48,913 nt of DNA from Nitrospira sp. (GTDB lineage: Bacteria; Nitrospirota; Nitrospiria; Nitrospirales; Nitrospiraceae). Location: positions 604,984-653,896 of the forward strand of contig SWDG01000006.1 of NCBI GenBank assembly GCA_005116965.1. The letters run 5' to 3'. The position numbers and the translations under genes are program-made. Below are positions 19,866 to 28,994 of this stretch, piece by piece; the first letter of the stretch is position 1, and each line of letters begins with the position of its first letter. Under the pieces are notes generated by a model, which did not search any database, had not been told where the DNA came from, and saw only the letters and a list, made by a program, of their open reading frames with translations.

Positions 19866-20486
19866 ATGACGAATGGACTGATTGGAAAAAAGTTGGGAAT
19901 GACCCAAGTCTTCGATGAAAGTCGTTTAACTCCAGTGACGATCATCGAGGCGGGTCCGTGTCGAGTGGTAGCGCTAAAGACCAAAGAGCGGGATCAATAT
20001 GAAGCGGTCCAGCTTTCTTTCGGTGAAGTCAAGGAGCGCAAGTTGTCGAAGTCAGAGTTGGGGCACCTCAAGAAGAGCCAAGCGGCGCCGAGTCGAATCC
20101 TGCGTGAGTTTAAGAAGGACGGAAATCCGGCTATTGGACAGATGGTAACGGTCGGCATGTTTCAGAAGGGTGATTGGGTTGACGTCATCGGAATATCCAA
20201 AGGTAAGGGGTTTCAGGGTGTCGTGAAGCGTCATCACTACGCGGGTGGCCCTGAGTCTCATGGGTCCATGTTTCATCGGGCGCCAGGCTCTATAGGGGCC
20301 AGTTCATTTCCTTCTCGTGTGTGGAAAGGGAAGACCTTGCCTGGTCACATGGGGGCGGAGCGTGTCACGGTTCAGAGGTTGAAGGTCGTTGAGTCGCGGT
20401 CTGATGAAAATCTCCTCTTTGTTCGAGGGGCCATTCCTGGGGCCATTAGCGGCCTCGTTGTCGTGCGAAAGTCAAAAAAGAGCTAG
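19866..20486 (+). CDS. rplC: Ribosomal protein L3
   Basis: L3 is an early-assembling 50S protein whose loop reaches the peptidyl transferase centre. ATG 19866 gives 206 residues starting TNGLIGKKLGMTQVF, the family form; an in-frame GTG-type extension to 19839 is not conserved sequence. The conserved GKGFQGVVKRHHYAGGPESHG and GHMGAERVTVQ motifs are present. It is first in the merged S10-type operon here because rpsJ is missing. Only a weak ribosome-binding site (GGTGAG) is visible, and the upstream sequence is the transposase scar, so its own promoter and translation signals may be altered. Confidence 0.97.
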   Translation: MTNGLIGKKLGMTQVFDESRLTPVTIIEAGPCRVVALKTKERDQYEAVQLSFGEVKERKLSKSELGHLKKSQAAPSRILREFKKDGNPAIGQMVTVGMFQKGDWVDVIGISKGKGFQGVVKRHHYAGGPESHGSMFHRAPGSIGASSFPSRVWKGKTLPGHMGAERVTVQRLKVVESRSDENLLFVRGAIPGAISGLVVVRKSKKS

Positions 20487-20487
20487 T

Positions 20488-21111
20488 ATGCCTACTATCG
20501 ATCTCGTTGATTTGCAAAAAAAGAAGGTGGGAACGGTCGATTTATCTCCGCAGGTATTCGGCTGTGAGCCTCGTGCTGCGTTGGTTCATGAAGCGGTCAT
20601 CATGCAGCGTGCCTGTGAGCGTAGGGGGACGGCTTCTACGTTGCGGCGAGGTGAGGTGAGCGGATCTGGTAAAAAGCCATGGAAGCAAAAGCATACGGGG
20701 CGCGCCAGGGCCGGGTCTCTTCGCTCTCCTGTCTGGCGCCATGGTGGAAGTGTTTTTGGGCCGAAGCCTAGAAGCTACGCCTATTCTATGCCCAAGAAGA
20801 AATATCGTATTGCACTGCAAAGCGCATTGTCGGCTAAGGTAGTGGAGAGTAAATTGTTTGTTGTGTCTGATCTTTCCCTTCAGCAGCCCAGAACGAAGTT
20901 GCTCGCGCAAGCGTTAAAGCAATTCACTGGGGGTGATCACGCTCTGGTGATCGTTGGGAAGGATCAATCTGACATCTTGAAGGCTGCCGGGAATCTCTCT
21001 GCTGTGAAGGTGCTTAGCGCTGATCAGCTGAACGTGTACGATGTGGTTCGTGCCCAGGTAATCATGATCGCCGAGCGAGAGCTTGGTCCTGTGAATGAGG
21101 TGTGGTCATGA
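20488..21111 (+). CDS. rplD: Ribosomal protein L4
   Basis: L4 lines the nascent-peptide exit tunnel; in E. coli it also represses the S10 operon. ATG 20488, one base after the rplC stop, gives 207 residues starting PTIDLVDLQ. The tunnel loop with the GSGKKPWKQKHTGRARAGS region and RSPVWRHGGSVFGP is intact. The preceding in-frame codons up to 20389 overlap rplC and were rejected. The spacing shows translational coupling to rplC and rplW. Confidence 0.97.
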   Translation: MPTIDLVDLQKKKVGTVDLSPQVFGCEPRAALVHEAVIMQRACERRGTASTLRRGEVSGSGKKPWKQKHTGRARAGSLRSPVWRHGGSVFGPKPRSYAYSMPKKKYRIALQSALSAKVVESKLFVVSDLSLQQPRTKLLAQALKQFTGGDHALVIVGKDQSDILKAAGNLSAVKVLSADQLNVYDVVRAQVIMIAERELGPVNEVWS

Positions 21112-21401
21112 AAGTCGATAGCCGCAGGGTCCTGATTCGGCCATTATTAACGGAGAAACTTACCGGGCTTCGGGAAGCAACGAATACGGTTGGTTTTGTG
21201 GTTCATCCTGGTGCAAATCGCATTCAGATCAGGCTGGCCGTCGAGGCGCTGTTAAAAGTCAAGGTTGACAAGGTCAACGTCATGAATGTTCGTGGGAAAG
21301 TTAAGAAACTCGGTCGATTCTCTGGTAGGCGTTCCGATTGGAAGAAGGCGCTTGTGACTCTTAAGCAAGGCGAAAAGTTAGAGATGTACGAAAGCGCCTA
21401 G
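21108..21401 (+). CDS. rplW: Ribosomal protein L23
   Basis: L23 sits at the tunnel exit and docks trigger factor and SRP. ATG 21108 overlaps the rplD stop by four bases (ATGA coupling) and gives 97 residues; GTG 21102 is an alternative two codons earlier. The start VLIRPLLTEKLTGL and the VKVDKVNVMNVRGKVKKLGRFSGRRSDWKKA-type body, seen across about residues 45-80, are typical. GAGGTG lies six to eleven bases before the ATG. Confidence 0.95.
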   Translation: MKVDSRRVLIRPLLTEKLTGLREATNTVGFVVHPGANRIQIRLAVEALLKVKVDKVNVMNVRGKVKKLGRFSGRRSDWKKALVTLKQGEKLEMYESA

Positions 21402-21453
21402 TAGGGTTTCGTCGTCGGCTTGTTCGTGAAGGGTGAAAAGTGGGAGCATTATT

Positions 21454-22296
21454 ATGGGACTGAAGTCGTATCGTCCTACGTCTCCTGGTCGTCGAGGTAT
21501 GACGGCTGTGGTGACGGAGGAGTTAACCAACAAGAAGCCAGAGAAATCGTTGACTGCGTTCCATCTCCGAAGCGGAGGGCGCAATAACGATGGTCGGACG
21601 ACTGTCAGGTTTCGTGGGGGAGGGCACAAGCGGCTCTATCGCACGATTGATTTCTTGCGCGATAAAGTTGGAGTTTCAGCTCGAGTTGAGGCTATTGAGT
21701 ACGATCCCAATCGATCAGCGAGAATTGCACTCCTGAAATATCGCGACGGAGAGAAGCGGTATATCTTGGCTCCTGTCGGATTAAGCATAAATGATGAAAT
21801 ACAATCTGGCCCTCAGGCGGAGATCAGACCTGGGAATGCGCTTCCTTTGATGAATATGCCTCTTGGTACGACCATCCACAATCTTGAGTTGAAGGTTGGC
21901 AAGGGAGGTCAGTTGATTCGAAGTGCTGGTGGGTTTGCGCAGGTCATGGGCCGTGATGGTGCGTATGTCCAGGTGCGTCTGAAGTCTGGCGAAATGCGTC
22001 GAGTCCTGGGCGCCTGCATGGCGACTGTTGGGCAAGTCGGTAACGTCGACCATGAGAATGTCAGTGTTGGAAAGGCTGGGCGGAATCGTTGGAAAGGGAA
22101 GAAGCCTCACGTGCGAGGGGTTGTGATGAACCCTGTTGACCATCCGCACGGGGGTGGTGAAGGAAAGTCTGGGCAGGGGAATCCTCACCCGGTCTCTCCA
22201 TGGGGTCTTCCAACCAAGGGGTACAAAACTCGACAGAATAAGAAAACAGACAAATTCATTATTGCTCGACGTAAGCCAGGAGTTCGCAATGCCTAG
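21454..22296 (+). CDS. rplB: Ribosomal protein L2
   Basis: L2 is a core 50S protein needed for subunit joining and peptidyl transfer. ATG 21454 with GTGGGAG upstream gives 280 residues beginning [15 protein letters not shown], close to the usual 275. The GGGHKRLYR motif and the C-terminal [13 protein letters not shown], holding the conserved histidine near the active centre, are intact. The 52-base gap before it is the largest among the first genes of this operon. Its end overlaps rpsS by eight bases. Confidence 0.97.
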   Translation: MGLKSYRPTSPGRRGMTAVVTEELTNKKPEKSLTAFHLRSGGRNNDGRTTVRFRGGGHKRLYRTIDFLRDKVGVSARVEAIEYDPNRSARIALLKYRDGEKRYILAPVGLSINDEIQSGPQAEIRPGNALPLMNMPLGTTIHNLELKVGKGGQLIRSAGGFAQVMGRDGAYVQVRLKSGEMRRVLGACMATVGQVGNVDHENVSVGKAGRNRWKGKKPHVRGVVMNPVDHPHGGGEGKSGQGNPHPVSPWGLPTKGYKTRQNKKTDKFIIARRKPGVRNA

Positions 22297-22576
22297 ATCG
22301 GTAAGTAAGGGCGCGTTTATTGACGGTCACCTTCTCGAAAAAGTCGAGCGCATGAATGAGACGAAGGACCGCAAGTTAATCAAGACGTGGTCGCGGCGTT
22401 CAACGGTCATTCCGGACATGATCGGCCATACGTTCGCGGTTCATAACGGGAAGAAGTTTATTCCGGTGTTCGTGACTGAGAACATGGTTGGTCATAAGCT
22501 TGGCGAGTTCGCTCCAACAAGATTTTTTAAGGGGCATGGTCATGCTAGGTCTGAAAAAGCTGTCGCACTTAAGTAG
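22289..22576 (+). CDS. rpsS: Ribosomal protein S19
   Basis: S19 binds 16S rRNA in the 30S head and contacts the A-site finger. ATG 22289 lies inside the end of rplB, with CCAGGAG placed a few bases upstream inside the rplB coding sequence, and gives 95 residues starting [14 protein letters not shown]. The [23 protein letters not shown] region and the C-terminal [12 protein letters not shown] motif are conserved. Longer in-frame reading upstream belongs to the overlap with rplB. Confidence 0.97.
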   Translation: MPRSVSKGAFIDGHLLEKVERMNETKDRKLIKTWSRRSTVIPDMIGHTFAVHNGKKFIPVFVTENMVGHKLGEFAPTRFFKGHGHARSEKAVALK

Positions 22577-22666
22577 AAAGGTTGATCGATTGGCTCATCA
22601 TCAATGTCTGACGTATCGCGTGATTCATTGATTGTTGGGATCCAATTGGCTAACAGGGTTTAGAAA

Positions 22667-23023
22667 ATGACTGAAGCACGTGCGGTTCTAAAGTTTGCTC
22701 GCGTTGCGCCTCGGAAGGCGAGACCAGTAATTGATTTGATTCGTGGGAAGCAAGTGCCCATGGTGTTGGCTATCTTGAAGCACACGCCACGCCATGCTGC
22801 GAAGGTCGTTGAAAAAATCGTCCGCTCCGCCGTTGCCAACGCAGAGCTAAAGGAGATGGGCGATAGCGAATCAATGGTTATCTCCAAGGCTTTCGTTGAT
22901 GGTGGTCCAACGTATAAGCGTGTACGTGCGAGGTCGATGGGGCGGGCCAACGCAATTCAAAAGCGTACGAGTCACATTACCGTCGTTGTGACGGCGCCCG
23001 AAATTCAGGGTAAGAGAAAATAG
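22667..23023 (+). CDS. rplV: Ribosomal protein L22
   Basis: L22 spans the 50S subunit and its beta hairpin narrows the exit tunnel. The protein has 118 residues, with [17 protein letters not shown] near the start and the tunnel hairpin with [16 protein letters not shown] towards the end; this hairpin appears normal, without the changes linked to macrolide resistance. A 90-base gap separates it from rpsS; I saw no clear promoter or hairpin in that gap. Confidence 0.97.
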   Translation: MTEARAVLKFARVAPRKARPVIDLIRGKQVPMVLAILKHTPRHAAKVVEKIVRSAVANAELKEMGDSESMVISKAFVDGGPTYKRVRARSMGRANAIQKRTSHITVVVTAPEIQGKRK

Positions 23024-23053
23024 CTCATTTCTCTCTATTGAGGCATATAACGC

Positions 23054-23725
23054 ATGGGTCAGAAAACACATCCAATAGGTTATCGGTTGGGCTACAACTA
23101 TACGTGGAGCTCGCGCTGGTATGCAGGTAAAGATTACGCCAAACTACTCCATCAGGATGTTAAAATCAGAAAGATGGTTAAGGCAAGGCTGTATCATGCC
23201 GGCGTATCCAAAGTTGAAATTGAGCGTTCCGGTGATCAGACTAGAGTGATTATTCATACTGCTCGCCCTGGCATCATTATCGGGCGCAAGGGGGCTGAGG
23301 TTGATAAGCTGAAGGCTGACCTTGAAAAGCAGTATGGGGGACAGGTTTATATCACGGTCAAGGAAATCAAGAAGCCAGAACTTGACGCTCAGCTGGTTAG
23401 CGAAAATGTTGCTACTCAGCTTGAGAAGCGGGTTGCGTTTCGGAGAGCGATGAAACGCAGTGTTCAGTCTGCATTGAGGCTTGGTGCTCAAGGTATCAAG
23501 ATCATGGTGGCTGGTCGGCTGGGTGGTGCTGAAATTGCTCGAACGGAATGGTATCGAGAGGGGCGTGTTCCACTGCATACGCTCCGAGCAGAAATAGATT
23601 ATGGATTCGCCGAAGCGCACACGACGATGGGGCAGATCGGGGTGAAGACCTGGATCTACAAGGGAGAGCTTCTTCCTGTACAGCCCATCAAGGCCGAATC
23701 ATCTTTAGAACGACGGTTTGGGTGA
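23054..23725 (+). CDS. rpsC: Ribosomal protein S3
   Basis: S3 helps form the mRNA entry pore and contributes to unwinding of mRNA. The protein has 223 residues: start [13 protein letters not shown], a KH domain with the GXXG-type loop ([15 protein letters not shown]) and the C-terminal domain with [21 protein letters not shown]. It lies between rplV and rplP, 12 bases before the latter, in the standard order. Confidence 0.97.
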   Translation: MGQKTHPIGYRLGYNYTWSSRWYAGKDYAKLLHQDVKIRKMVKARLYHAGVSKVEIERSGDQTRVIIHTARPGIIIGRKGAEVDKLKADLEKQYGGQVYITVKEIKKPELDAQLVSENVATQLEKRVAFRRAMKRSVQSALRLGAQGIKIMVAGRLGGAEIARTEWYREGRVPLHTLRAEIDYGFAEAHTTMGQIGVKTWIYKGELLPVQPIKAESSLERRFG

Positions 23726-23737
23726 GGAGATCGAGCT

Positions 23738-24163
23738 GTGTTAGCGCCTAAGAAAGTTAAATTTAGAAAGATGCAAAAGGGCCGGATGAACGGCAAGGCC
23801 TATCGTGGAGGCCAAATTACTCTGGGGGAGTTTGGTCTAAAGGCATTGGAACCAGGATGGGTGACGAGCCGACAAATTGAAGCCGCGCGTATTGCGATTA
23901 CTCGATACGTGAAGCGGGGAGGGCAGGTGTGGACACGCATTTTCCCTGATAAGCCGATCACGAAAAAGCCGGCCGAGACTCGAATGGGTAAGGGGAAGGG
24001 CAATCCTGAGTACTGGGTTGCTGTTGTCAAGCCTGGCAGGATTCTTTATGAGATGGACGGCGTCACTCCCGAGGTTGCTCGAGAAGCGTTTCGTCTTGCG
24101 TCGCACAAGTTGCCGATTGCCACGAAATTGGTTGTTCGCGGCGAGTTTGCGCAAGGTTCTTGA
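23738..24163 (+). CDS. rplP: Ribosomal protein L16, GTG start
   Basis: L16 positions the A-site tRNA in the 50S subunit. GTG 23738 with GAGGAG eight bases upstream gives 141 residues starting [16 protein letters not shown], the family form. The [19 protein letters not shown] and [18 protein letters not shown] motifs, including the arginine-rich loop near the peptidyl transferase centre, are intact. Confidence 0.96.
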   Translation: MLAPKKVKFRKMQKGRMNGKAYRGGQITLGEFGLKALEPGWVTSRQIEAARIAITRYVKRGGQVWTRIFPDKPITKKPAETRMGKGKGNPEYWVAVVKPGRILYEMDGVTPEVAREAFRLASHKLPIATKLVVRGEFAQGS

Positions 24164-24186
24164 GAGGATAAAGAGGAGCGGGGGAT

Positions 24187-24402
24187 ATGGCATTAGACGT
24201 CAAGGAGCTCCAGCAGCTAGGGGCGAGTGAGCTTGTCGATAAAGAGAAGCAACTGGTGCAGGAGCTGTTCAGTCTACGTTTTCAATTTGGCTCTGGGCGT
24301 CTCGAGAATCCTATGCAAATCCGAAAAACAAAACGGGATATCGCGCGGGTGAAAACTGTTCTCGAGCAAGTGAAGGCCCGAACAGAGGGCTCTAAAAAGT
24401 AA
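24187..24402 (+). CDS. rpmC: Ribosomal protein L29
   Basis: L29 is a small two-helix protein at the tunnel exit beside L23, part of the docking site for SRP. It has 71 residues with the conserved KEKQLVQELFSLRFQ helix and TKRDIARVKTVLEQ segment. GAGGAGCGGGGG upstream of ATG 24187 is a good ribosome-binding region. It sits between rplP and rpsQ, eight bases before the latter. Confidence 0.96.
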   Translation: MALDVKELQQLGASELVDKEKQLVQELFSLRFQFGSGRLENPMQIRKTKRDIARVKTVLEQVKARTEGSKK

Positions 24403-24410
24403 AGGATGCT

Positions 24411-24677
24411 ATGACTGAGGTGGTAAAGCGCCGTCATTGGTATGGCGACGTCGTCAGTAATAAAATGCAAAAAACGGTCGTTGTCGTAGTCTCAAGATCG
24501 GTCATTCATCCGGTCTATAAGAAAGTTCTGAGACGGGTGACGAGACTAAAAGCCCATGATGAAGGTGGAGTGTGTAAGGTGGGAGATCGGGTTAAGCTCG
24601 TACAAACGAGGCCGTTAAGTAAGGAAAAGAACTGGCGTGTCGTTCAAGTCATGGAAAAGGGTCAACCTGAAAAGTAA
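24411..24677 (+). CDS. rpsQ: Ribosomal protein S17
   Basis: S17 is a primary 16S rRNA-binding protein of the 30S body, with an OB fold. The 88-residue protein contains [16 protein letters not shown] and a [21 protein letters not shown] segment, both diagnostic. It begins eight bases after rpmC and is followed by a 53-base gap to rplN, the classical boundary between the S10 and spc operons; no promoter is evident there. Confidence 0.96.
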   Translation: MTEVVKRRHWYGDVVSNKMQKTVVVVVSRSVIHPVYKKVLRRVTRLKAHDEGGVCKVGDRVKLVQTRPLSKEKNWRVVQVMEKGQPEK

Positions 24678-24730
24678 TAAGCGGTATTTCGGATGGTCTT
24701 TGGTTTATTGCCGAACGTAGGAATATAGCG

Positions 24731-25099
24731 ATGATTCAGAACTATACATATATGGATGTGGCCGATAATTCAGGAGCCAAGCAGGCCATGTGCTTTCATG
24801 TGTTCGGGGGAACGAGACGGCGTTATGCGTCGCTAGGTGATATCGTGGTGGTGGCTGTCAAGGAGGCGATCCCACAGGCGAGTGTGAAGAAGGGGGACGT
24901 GAGTCGGGCTGTCATCGTCCGAACGACAAAGGAAGTTCGTCGAGAAGATGGGTCCTATATTAAGTTTGATCGGAACGCATGCGTGTTGATCAACAAAGAT
25001 GGCGAGCCAATTGGAACGCGCATATTCGGTCCCGTTGCCCGCGAGCTCCGCTGGAAGAAATTCATGAAGATCATTTCTTTAGCGCCTGAAGTTTTATAG
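24731..25099 (+). CDS. rplN: Ribosomal protein L14
   Basis: L14 contacts 16S rRNA in an intersubunit bridge. It has 122 residues, the normal length, with the [13 protein letters not shown] start and the [15 protein letters not shown] and [13 protein letters not shown] motifs. It is the first gene of what is the spc operon in E. coli; here it continues the same array after rpsQ. Confidence 0.97.
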   Translation: MIQNYTYMDVADNSGAKQAMCFHVFGGTRRRYASLGDIVVVAVKEAIPQASVKKGDVSRAVIVRTTKEVRREDGSYIKFDRNACVLINKDGEPIGTRIFGPVARELRWKKFMKIISLAPEVL

Positions 25100-25118
25100 G
25101 CCAGAACGAACGAGGAGC

Positions 25119-25451
25119 ATGGTGGAAGTACTCCGAAAAAGTAGAATTCGAAAAGGGGATACGGTTGTCGTGGTCTCTGGTCGTGAGCGAGGCAAGACGG
25201 GGAAAGTTCTGTCTGTTGACCTGCAAGCGGGGAAGGTGATTGTCGAGAAGTTAAATATCATCAAGCGACACACCAAACCCAATCAGAAGGCTAAACAGGG
25301 TGGTATTCTCGAGCGAGAGGCGCCGCTACAGATTTCCAATGTGATGTTTTTCTGTCCGGTCACACAGAAGCCTACGCGGATCGGGATTCGGGTGTTGGAA
25401 GATGGGAGACGTGTGCGCTTCAGTAAGAAATCAAACGAGACTGTGGAATAG
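25119..25451 (+). CDS. rplX: Ribosomal protein L24
   Basis: L24 starts assembly of the 50S subunit and lies by the tunnel exit. The 110-residue protein carries an N-terminal KOW motif ([20 protein letters not shown]) and the [15 protein letters not shown] and [11 protein letters not shown] segments typical of the family. A GAGGAG site ends a few bases before ATG 25119. It is followed by rplE after eight bases. Confidence 0.96.
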   Translation: MVEVLRKSRIRKGDTVVVVSGRERGKTGKVLSVDLQAGKVIVEKLNIIKRHTKPNQKAKQGGILEREAPLQISNVMFFCPVTQKPTRIGIRVLEDGRRVRFSKKSNETVE

Positions 25452-25459
25452 GCTACGTG

Positions 25460-26104
25460 ATGACTAAGGAACCTAAAAATAAATCTAGCAAACCGTCCGA
25501 GCGTAAATCATCGAAGAAGGAATCGGTCGCGCCATTGGACCAAGGTAGTGAGGAGTCCAAGTTTCGACCACGTCTTCGTGATATGTATGAGCAGCAGGTA
25601 GTCCCTGCCCTCATGAAGGAGTTTGGATATAAAAATGTGATGCAGGTTCCACGGCTTGAGCGTGTCGTGTTGAACGTGGGAATGGGTGAGGCGATTCAGA
25701 ATGTGAAGCTTTTGGAAGGTGCGGTAGCCGAGCTGGGGATGATCACTGGTCAAAAGCCGGTCGTCACTCGAGCTAAAAAAGCCATCGCCGGATTTAAGCT
25801 TCGACAGGGGTTGCCAATCGGTACCAAGGTGACGCTTCGTAGCCGAAGGATGTATGAGTTTTTTGATCGCCTGGTTTCGTTGGCGCTTCCTCGTATACGA
25901 GACTTCCGTGGCGTTTCACCAAAGGCTTTTGATGGTCGAGGGAATTATACCCTTGGTTTAAAAGAGCAACTCATTTTCCCTGAAATCAAATACGATGAAG
26001 TCGCCTCGATTCATGGGATGGATATTACCGTGGTCACTACAGCGAGGACGAACGACGAGGGGAAGGCGCTTCTGAAGCACCTGGGTATGCCGTTCCGTGC
26101 ATGA
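25460..26104 (+). CDS. rplE: Ribosomal protein L5 with an N-terminal basic extension
   Basis: L5 binds 5S rRNA and contacts P-site tRNA. The conserved body starts near residue 37 ([20 protein letters not shown]) and includes [23 protein letters not shown] and [19 protein letters not shown]. About 35 residues rich in Lys, Ser and Glu precede it, making 214 residues against about 180 usually. No convincing internal start lies at the conserved border, and ATG 25460 (or GTG 25457) is the only nearby start after the rplX stop, so the extension looks genuine though its role is unknown. Confidence 0.94.
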   Translation: MTKEPKNKSSKPSERKSSKKESVAPLDQGSEESKFRPRLRDMYEQQVVPALMKEFGYKNVMQVPRLERVVLNVGMGEAIQNVKLLEGAVAELGMITGQKPVVTRAKKAIAGFKLRQGLPIGTKVTLRSRRMYEFFDRLVSLALPRIRDFRGVSPKAFDGRGNYTLGLKEQLIFPEIKYDEVASIHGMDITVVTTARTNDEGKALLKHLGMPFRA

Positions 26105-26149
26105 GGACGACGTGGGTCAATGGTGTTTGTTTGAACGGAAGGAGTGCGT

Positions 26150-26335
26150 GTGTCGAGATTAGCGCTGAGAAATAAGGCAGCAACGGAGCAGAAGTTCTCC
26201 ACGCGTAACTACCATCGGTGTGGAGTGTGTGGTCGAGTTCACGGATATCTCCGTCGGTTTCGAATGTGCCGTATTTGCTTTCGACTGATGTCTCTGCGCG
26301 GAGAGATTCCTGGCGTGCGAAAATCTAGCTGGTAA
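26150..26335 (+). CDS. rpsN: Ribosomal protein S14, zinc-binding (type Z) form
   Basis: S14 is a late-binding protein of the 30S head. GTG 26150 is five bases after AAGGAG and gives 61 residues, the exact length of the zinc form; GTG 26144 overlaps that ribosome-binding site and was rejected. Four cysteines in CGVCG and CRIC with YLRRFRM between them form the zinc site; the C-terminus [10 protein letters not shown] is diagnostic. Confidence 0.95.
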   Translation: MSRLALRNKAATEQKFSTRNYHRCGVCGRVHGYLRRFRMCRICFRLMSLRGEIPGVRKSSW

Positions 26336-26384
26336 CGGGTGTTCTCACACCGGTGACTGCCAATGGAGGATAGAAGGATATAGC

Positions 26385-26780
26385 ATGGTTACCGATCCAA
26401 TCGGCGATCTTCTGGTTCGCTTAAAGAATGGCGCTCAGCGTCGTCATGAGACAGTCACAGTTCCCACTTCAAAGTTGAAGCGTGCTATTTTGACGATTTT
26501 GATGAGGGAAGGTTATGTTGACGCCATCGAGGATGGAGCTCATGAGGGGCATCCCATTCTTACTGTACGTCTTCGATATGTCGGTGAGGGACAGCCTATG
26601 ATCACGGGGCTGGAGCGCGTCAGTAAGCCAGGACGACGGGTGTATATTGGTAGTCAGGAAATTAAGAAAGTTCGCAATGGGATCGGCGTGTCCATCCTTT
26701 CTACGTCCAAAGGAATTATGACTGACCAAGAATCCCGTAAAAATCGTCTTGGGGGTGAGCTTCTCTGTTCCGTATGGTAG
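26385..26780 (+). CDS. rpsH: Ribosomal protein S8
   Basis: S8 binds the central domain of 16S rRNA and, in E. coli, represses the spc operon. The 131-residue protein begins VTDPIGDLLVRLKNG and ends in GVSILSTSKGIMTDQE followed by GGELLCSVW, the conserved RNA-binding C-terminal domain. It lies between rpsN and rplF in the standard spc order. Confidence 0.97.
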   Translation: MVTDPIGDLLVRLKNGAQRRHETVTVPTSKLKRAILTILMREGYVDAIEDGAHEGHPILTVRLRYVGEGQPMITGLERVSKPGRRVYIGSQEIKKVRNGIGVSILSTSKGIMTDQESRKNRLGGELLCSVW

Positions 26781-26824
26781 GCCGGATGAGTTATTTCGAT
26801 ATCGAGCGAGGGGTGTAACAAACC

Positions 26825-27361
26825 ATGTCCCGCATTGGAAAAAAACCGATCGTAGTTCCGGGTGGAGTGGAAGTTAAAGTTGCTGGATCAACTGTATCCG
26901 TTAAAGGCCCACTGGGCAAACTGGATTGGTCCCTCGAGCAGGGAGTCGACGTTGCCATTAGTAATGGCCAAGTCGTTGTCGGTCGTTCGAGTGACGATCG
27001 TAAGCTGAGAGCCTTGCATGGGCTGACTCGTGCCGAATTGAGCAATATGGTTCAGGGTGTAACAAAAGGATACGAACGCTCGCTTGAGATTACCGGAGTA
27101 GGCTACAAGACTCAAGTTCAGGGGCGGACGCTCAGCTTCAACGTGGGGTATATCAACCCAGTGATCTATGAGGTGCCAGCGGGCATTGATGTGAAAGTGG
27201 ACAAGCAGACGCTCATTAACGTCAAGGGAGTTGATAAGCGGTTAGTAGGGCAGGTGGCAGCTGATCTGCGAGCTATTAAGCCACCGGATGTCTATAAACA
27301 AAAGGGTATTCGCTACGCGGGCGAGACATTGCGTAAAAAAGAAGGCAAGACGGGGAAATAG
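26825..27361 (+). CDS. rplF: Ribosomal protein L6
   Basis: L6 lies near the sarcin-ricin loop and supports factor binding. It has 178 residues: start SRIGKKPIVVPGGVEVKV, middle LEITGVGYKTQVQG, end KPPDVYKQKGIRYAGE, all diagnostic of the two-domain L6 fold. It is followed by rplR after nine bases. Confidence 0.97.
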   Translation: MSRIGKKPIVVPGGVEVKVAGSTVSVKGPLGKLDWSLEQGVDVAISNGQVVVGRSSDDRKLRALHGLTRAELSNMVQGVTKGYERSLEITGVGYKTQVQGRTLSFNVGYINPVIYEVPAGIDVKVDKQTLINVKGVDKRLVGQVAADLRAIKPPDVYKQKGIRYAGETLRKKEGKTGK

Positions 27362-27370
27362 GAATTAGCC

Positions 27371-27736
27371 ATGAATGCTGCAGATAAAGTTCGACAACTA
27401 AATCGACGGCGTCGTCGAGTCAGACGTGTGATTATGGGAACGACCGGTCGGCCACGCCTAAATGTATTTCGAAGCGCGGCCCATATATATGCCCAGATTA
27501 TTGATGATATTCAAGGTGCTACTCTGGCGTCTGCCTCATCACTCGACAAATCTCTGCGCAAGTCAATGAAATCGACTGGTGGCATTGAGGCGGCTAAGGC
27601 GGTGGGGAAATTGATCGCTGATCGGGCTAAGGCTGCCAAGGTCACTACCGTAGTTTTTGATCGAGGGGGTCGGATGTATCACGGTCGAATTAAGGCACTT
27701 GCAGATGCATCGCGTGAAGGGGGCTTGCAATTTTAG
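27371..27736 (+). CDS. rplR: Ribosomal protein L18
   Basis: L18 binds 5S rRNA together with L5. The 121-residue protein has an Arg-rich start ([14 protein letters not shown]), [20 protein letters not shown] in the core and ends in [19 protein letters not shown]. It is followed by an 84-base gap before rpsE in which I see no clear element. Confidence 0.96.
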   Translation: MNAADKVRQLNRRRRRVRRVIMGTTGRPRLNVFRSAAHIYAQIIDDIQGATLASASSLDKSLRKSMKSTGGIEAAKAVGKLIADRAKAAKVTTVVFDRGGRMYHGRIKALADASREGGLQF

Positions 27737-27820
27737 GCTGAGGCGGGATGCGAGGCGAGCAAGAAAAGCGTGTGATTTCTTGGCGAACTGTTACTGAACT
27801 TAGGACTGAGGGGTAAGAGC

Positions 27821-28330
27821 GTGCGAGTCAATCCCGATGAATTAAGCCTAAAAGATAAAGTTGTATTTATCAATCGTGTGGCAAAAGTCGTGAAAGGTGG
27901 AAAGCGTTTCAACTTTTGTGCGCTCGTTGTTGTCGGCGACGGTCATGGGTGGATAGGGATCGGCAAGGGAAAAGCTGCTGAAGTCCCAGTTGCGATTTCA
28001 AAGGCTGTCGAACAGGCCAAGAAACACCTTGTTCATGTTTCACTGAAGGGCGCAACTATTCCCCATGAGGTGCATGGTTTGTTTGGTGGAGAGCATGTGC
28101 TGCTGAAGCCGGCCGTCGACGGTACTGGAATCATCGCCGGGGGAGCGGTTCGTGCTGTCGTGGAGCTGGTCGGTGCGCATAATGTCATCGCAAAAACATT
28201 GGGCCGTGGAAACCCCTTCAATACTGTTCGTGCAACACTAGACGGGCTCACTCAATTACGAAATTTGGACGATGTTCTTCGCTTCCGTCGGCAAGCGTTC
28301 CCAGACGGTCGAGAAAGGGCTGCGGTTTAA
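27821..28330 (+). CDS. rpsE: Ribosomal protein S5, GTG start
   Basis: S5 supports decoding accuracy together with S4 and S12. GTG 27821 opens a 169-residue protein with the double-stranded-RNA-binding fold ([18 protein letters not shown]) and the C-terminal [19 protein letters not shown] domain, followed by [17 protein letters not shown] purine stretch (GAGGGGTAAGAG) precedes it. Its stop overlaps the start of rpmD by one base (TAATG). Confidence 0.96.
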   Translation: MRVNPDELSLKDKVVFINRVAKVVKGGKRFNFCALVVVGDGHGWIGIGKGKAAEVPVAISKAVEQAKKHLVHVSLKGATIPHEVHGLFGGEHVLLKPAVDGTGIIAGGAVRAVVELVGAHNVIAKTLGRGNPFNTVRATLDGLTQLRNLDDVLRFRRQAFPDGRERAAV

Positions 28331-28548
28331 TGAGACCCTCAAAGACATCAAAACCTGCAGATCAGGCTACTCAAAGTGTGCGTGTGACATTGAGGCGCAG
28401 TCCCATTGGAACACCTGAACAGCATCGCCTTGTATTGCGCGGCCTCGGTCTTCGACATATTCGACAGACGGTTGTCCGTCCTGACACGCCTCAGGTGCGA
28501 GGACTGATTCAAAAAGTAGGCTACCTGCTTGAGGTTGGAAAGCCATGA
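28330..28548 (+). CDS. rpmD: Ribosomal protein L30 with a short N-terminal extension
   Basis: L30 is a small 50S surface protein. The core starts at VRVTLRRSPIGTPEQHR (about residue 17) and continues with LVLRGLGLRHIRQTVVRPDTPQVRG; about 15 polar residues lie before it, making 72 against the usual 60. The start is fixed by the TAATG overlap with rpsE, which suggests coupled translation. Its end overlaps rplO by four bases. Confidence 0.92.
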   Translation: MRPSKTSKPADQATQSVRVTLRRSPIGTPEQHRLVLRGLGLRHIRQTVVRPDTPQVRGLIQKVGYLLEVGKP

Positions 28549-28994
28549 AACTTCATGATTTGGCTCCTGCAAAAGGGGCAAAGAAGCGAAGGAAGCGTAT
28601 AGGACGTGGACCTGGGTCTGGTCACGGGAAGACGGCCACCAAAGGGCATAAGGGAATTCAGGCTCGGTCTGGTGGCGGTAAACGCCCAGGGTTTGAGGGC
28701 GGACAGATGCCGTTGGTGCGACGGCTGCCAAAGTTTGGATTTACCAACCCGTCCAGGACAGAATATTCCATCGTCAACATTAAGAGTTTTGAACAATGGG
28801 TTGGAAATGAGACCGTCACTCCGCAAGCCATGGTTGACGCTGGATTGGTGAAGCGAAAAAAACTGCCGATTAAAATTCTTGGCAACGGTGAGTTAAAGAA
28901 AGCACTCGTTGTTCAGGCACATAAGTTCAGTAAATCGGCTGAATCGAAAATCCAAGCAGCCGGAGGGCGAGTCGAGGTCATCGGCGGTGCTTGA
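28545..28994 (+). CDS. rplO: Ribosomal protein L15
   Basis: L15 is a late-assembly 50S protein. The 149-residue protein has the glycine-rich start (RKRIGRGPGSGHGKTATKGHKG), the GFEGGQMPLVRRLPKFGF motif and the FSKSAESKIQAAGGRVEV end. The ATGA overlap with rpmD indicates coupling. Its end overlaps secY by eight bases. Confidence 0.97.
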   Translation: MKLHDLAPAKGAKKRRKRIGRGPGSGHGKTATKGHKGIQARSGGGKRPGFEGGQMPLVRRLPKFGFTNPSRTEYSIVNIKSFEQWVGNETVTPQAMVDAGLVKRKKLPIKILGNGELKKALVVQAHKFSKSAESKIQAAGGRVEVIGGA

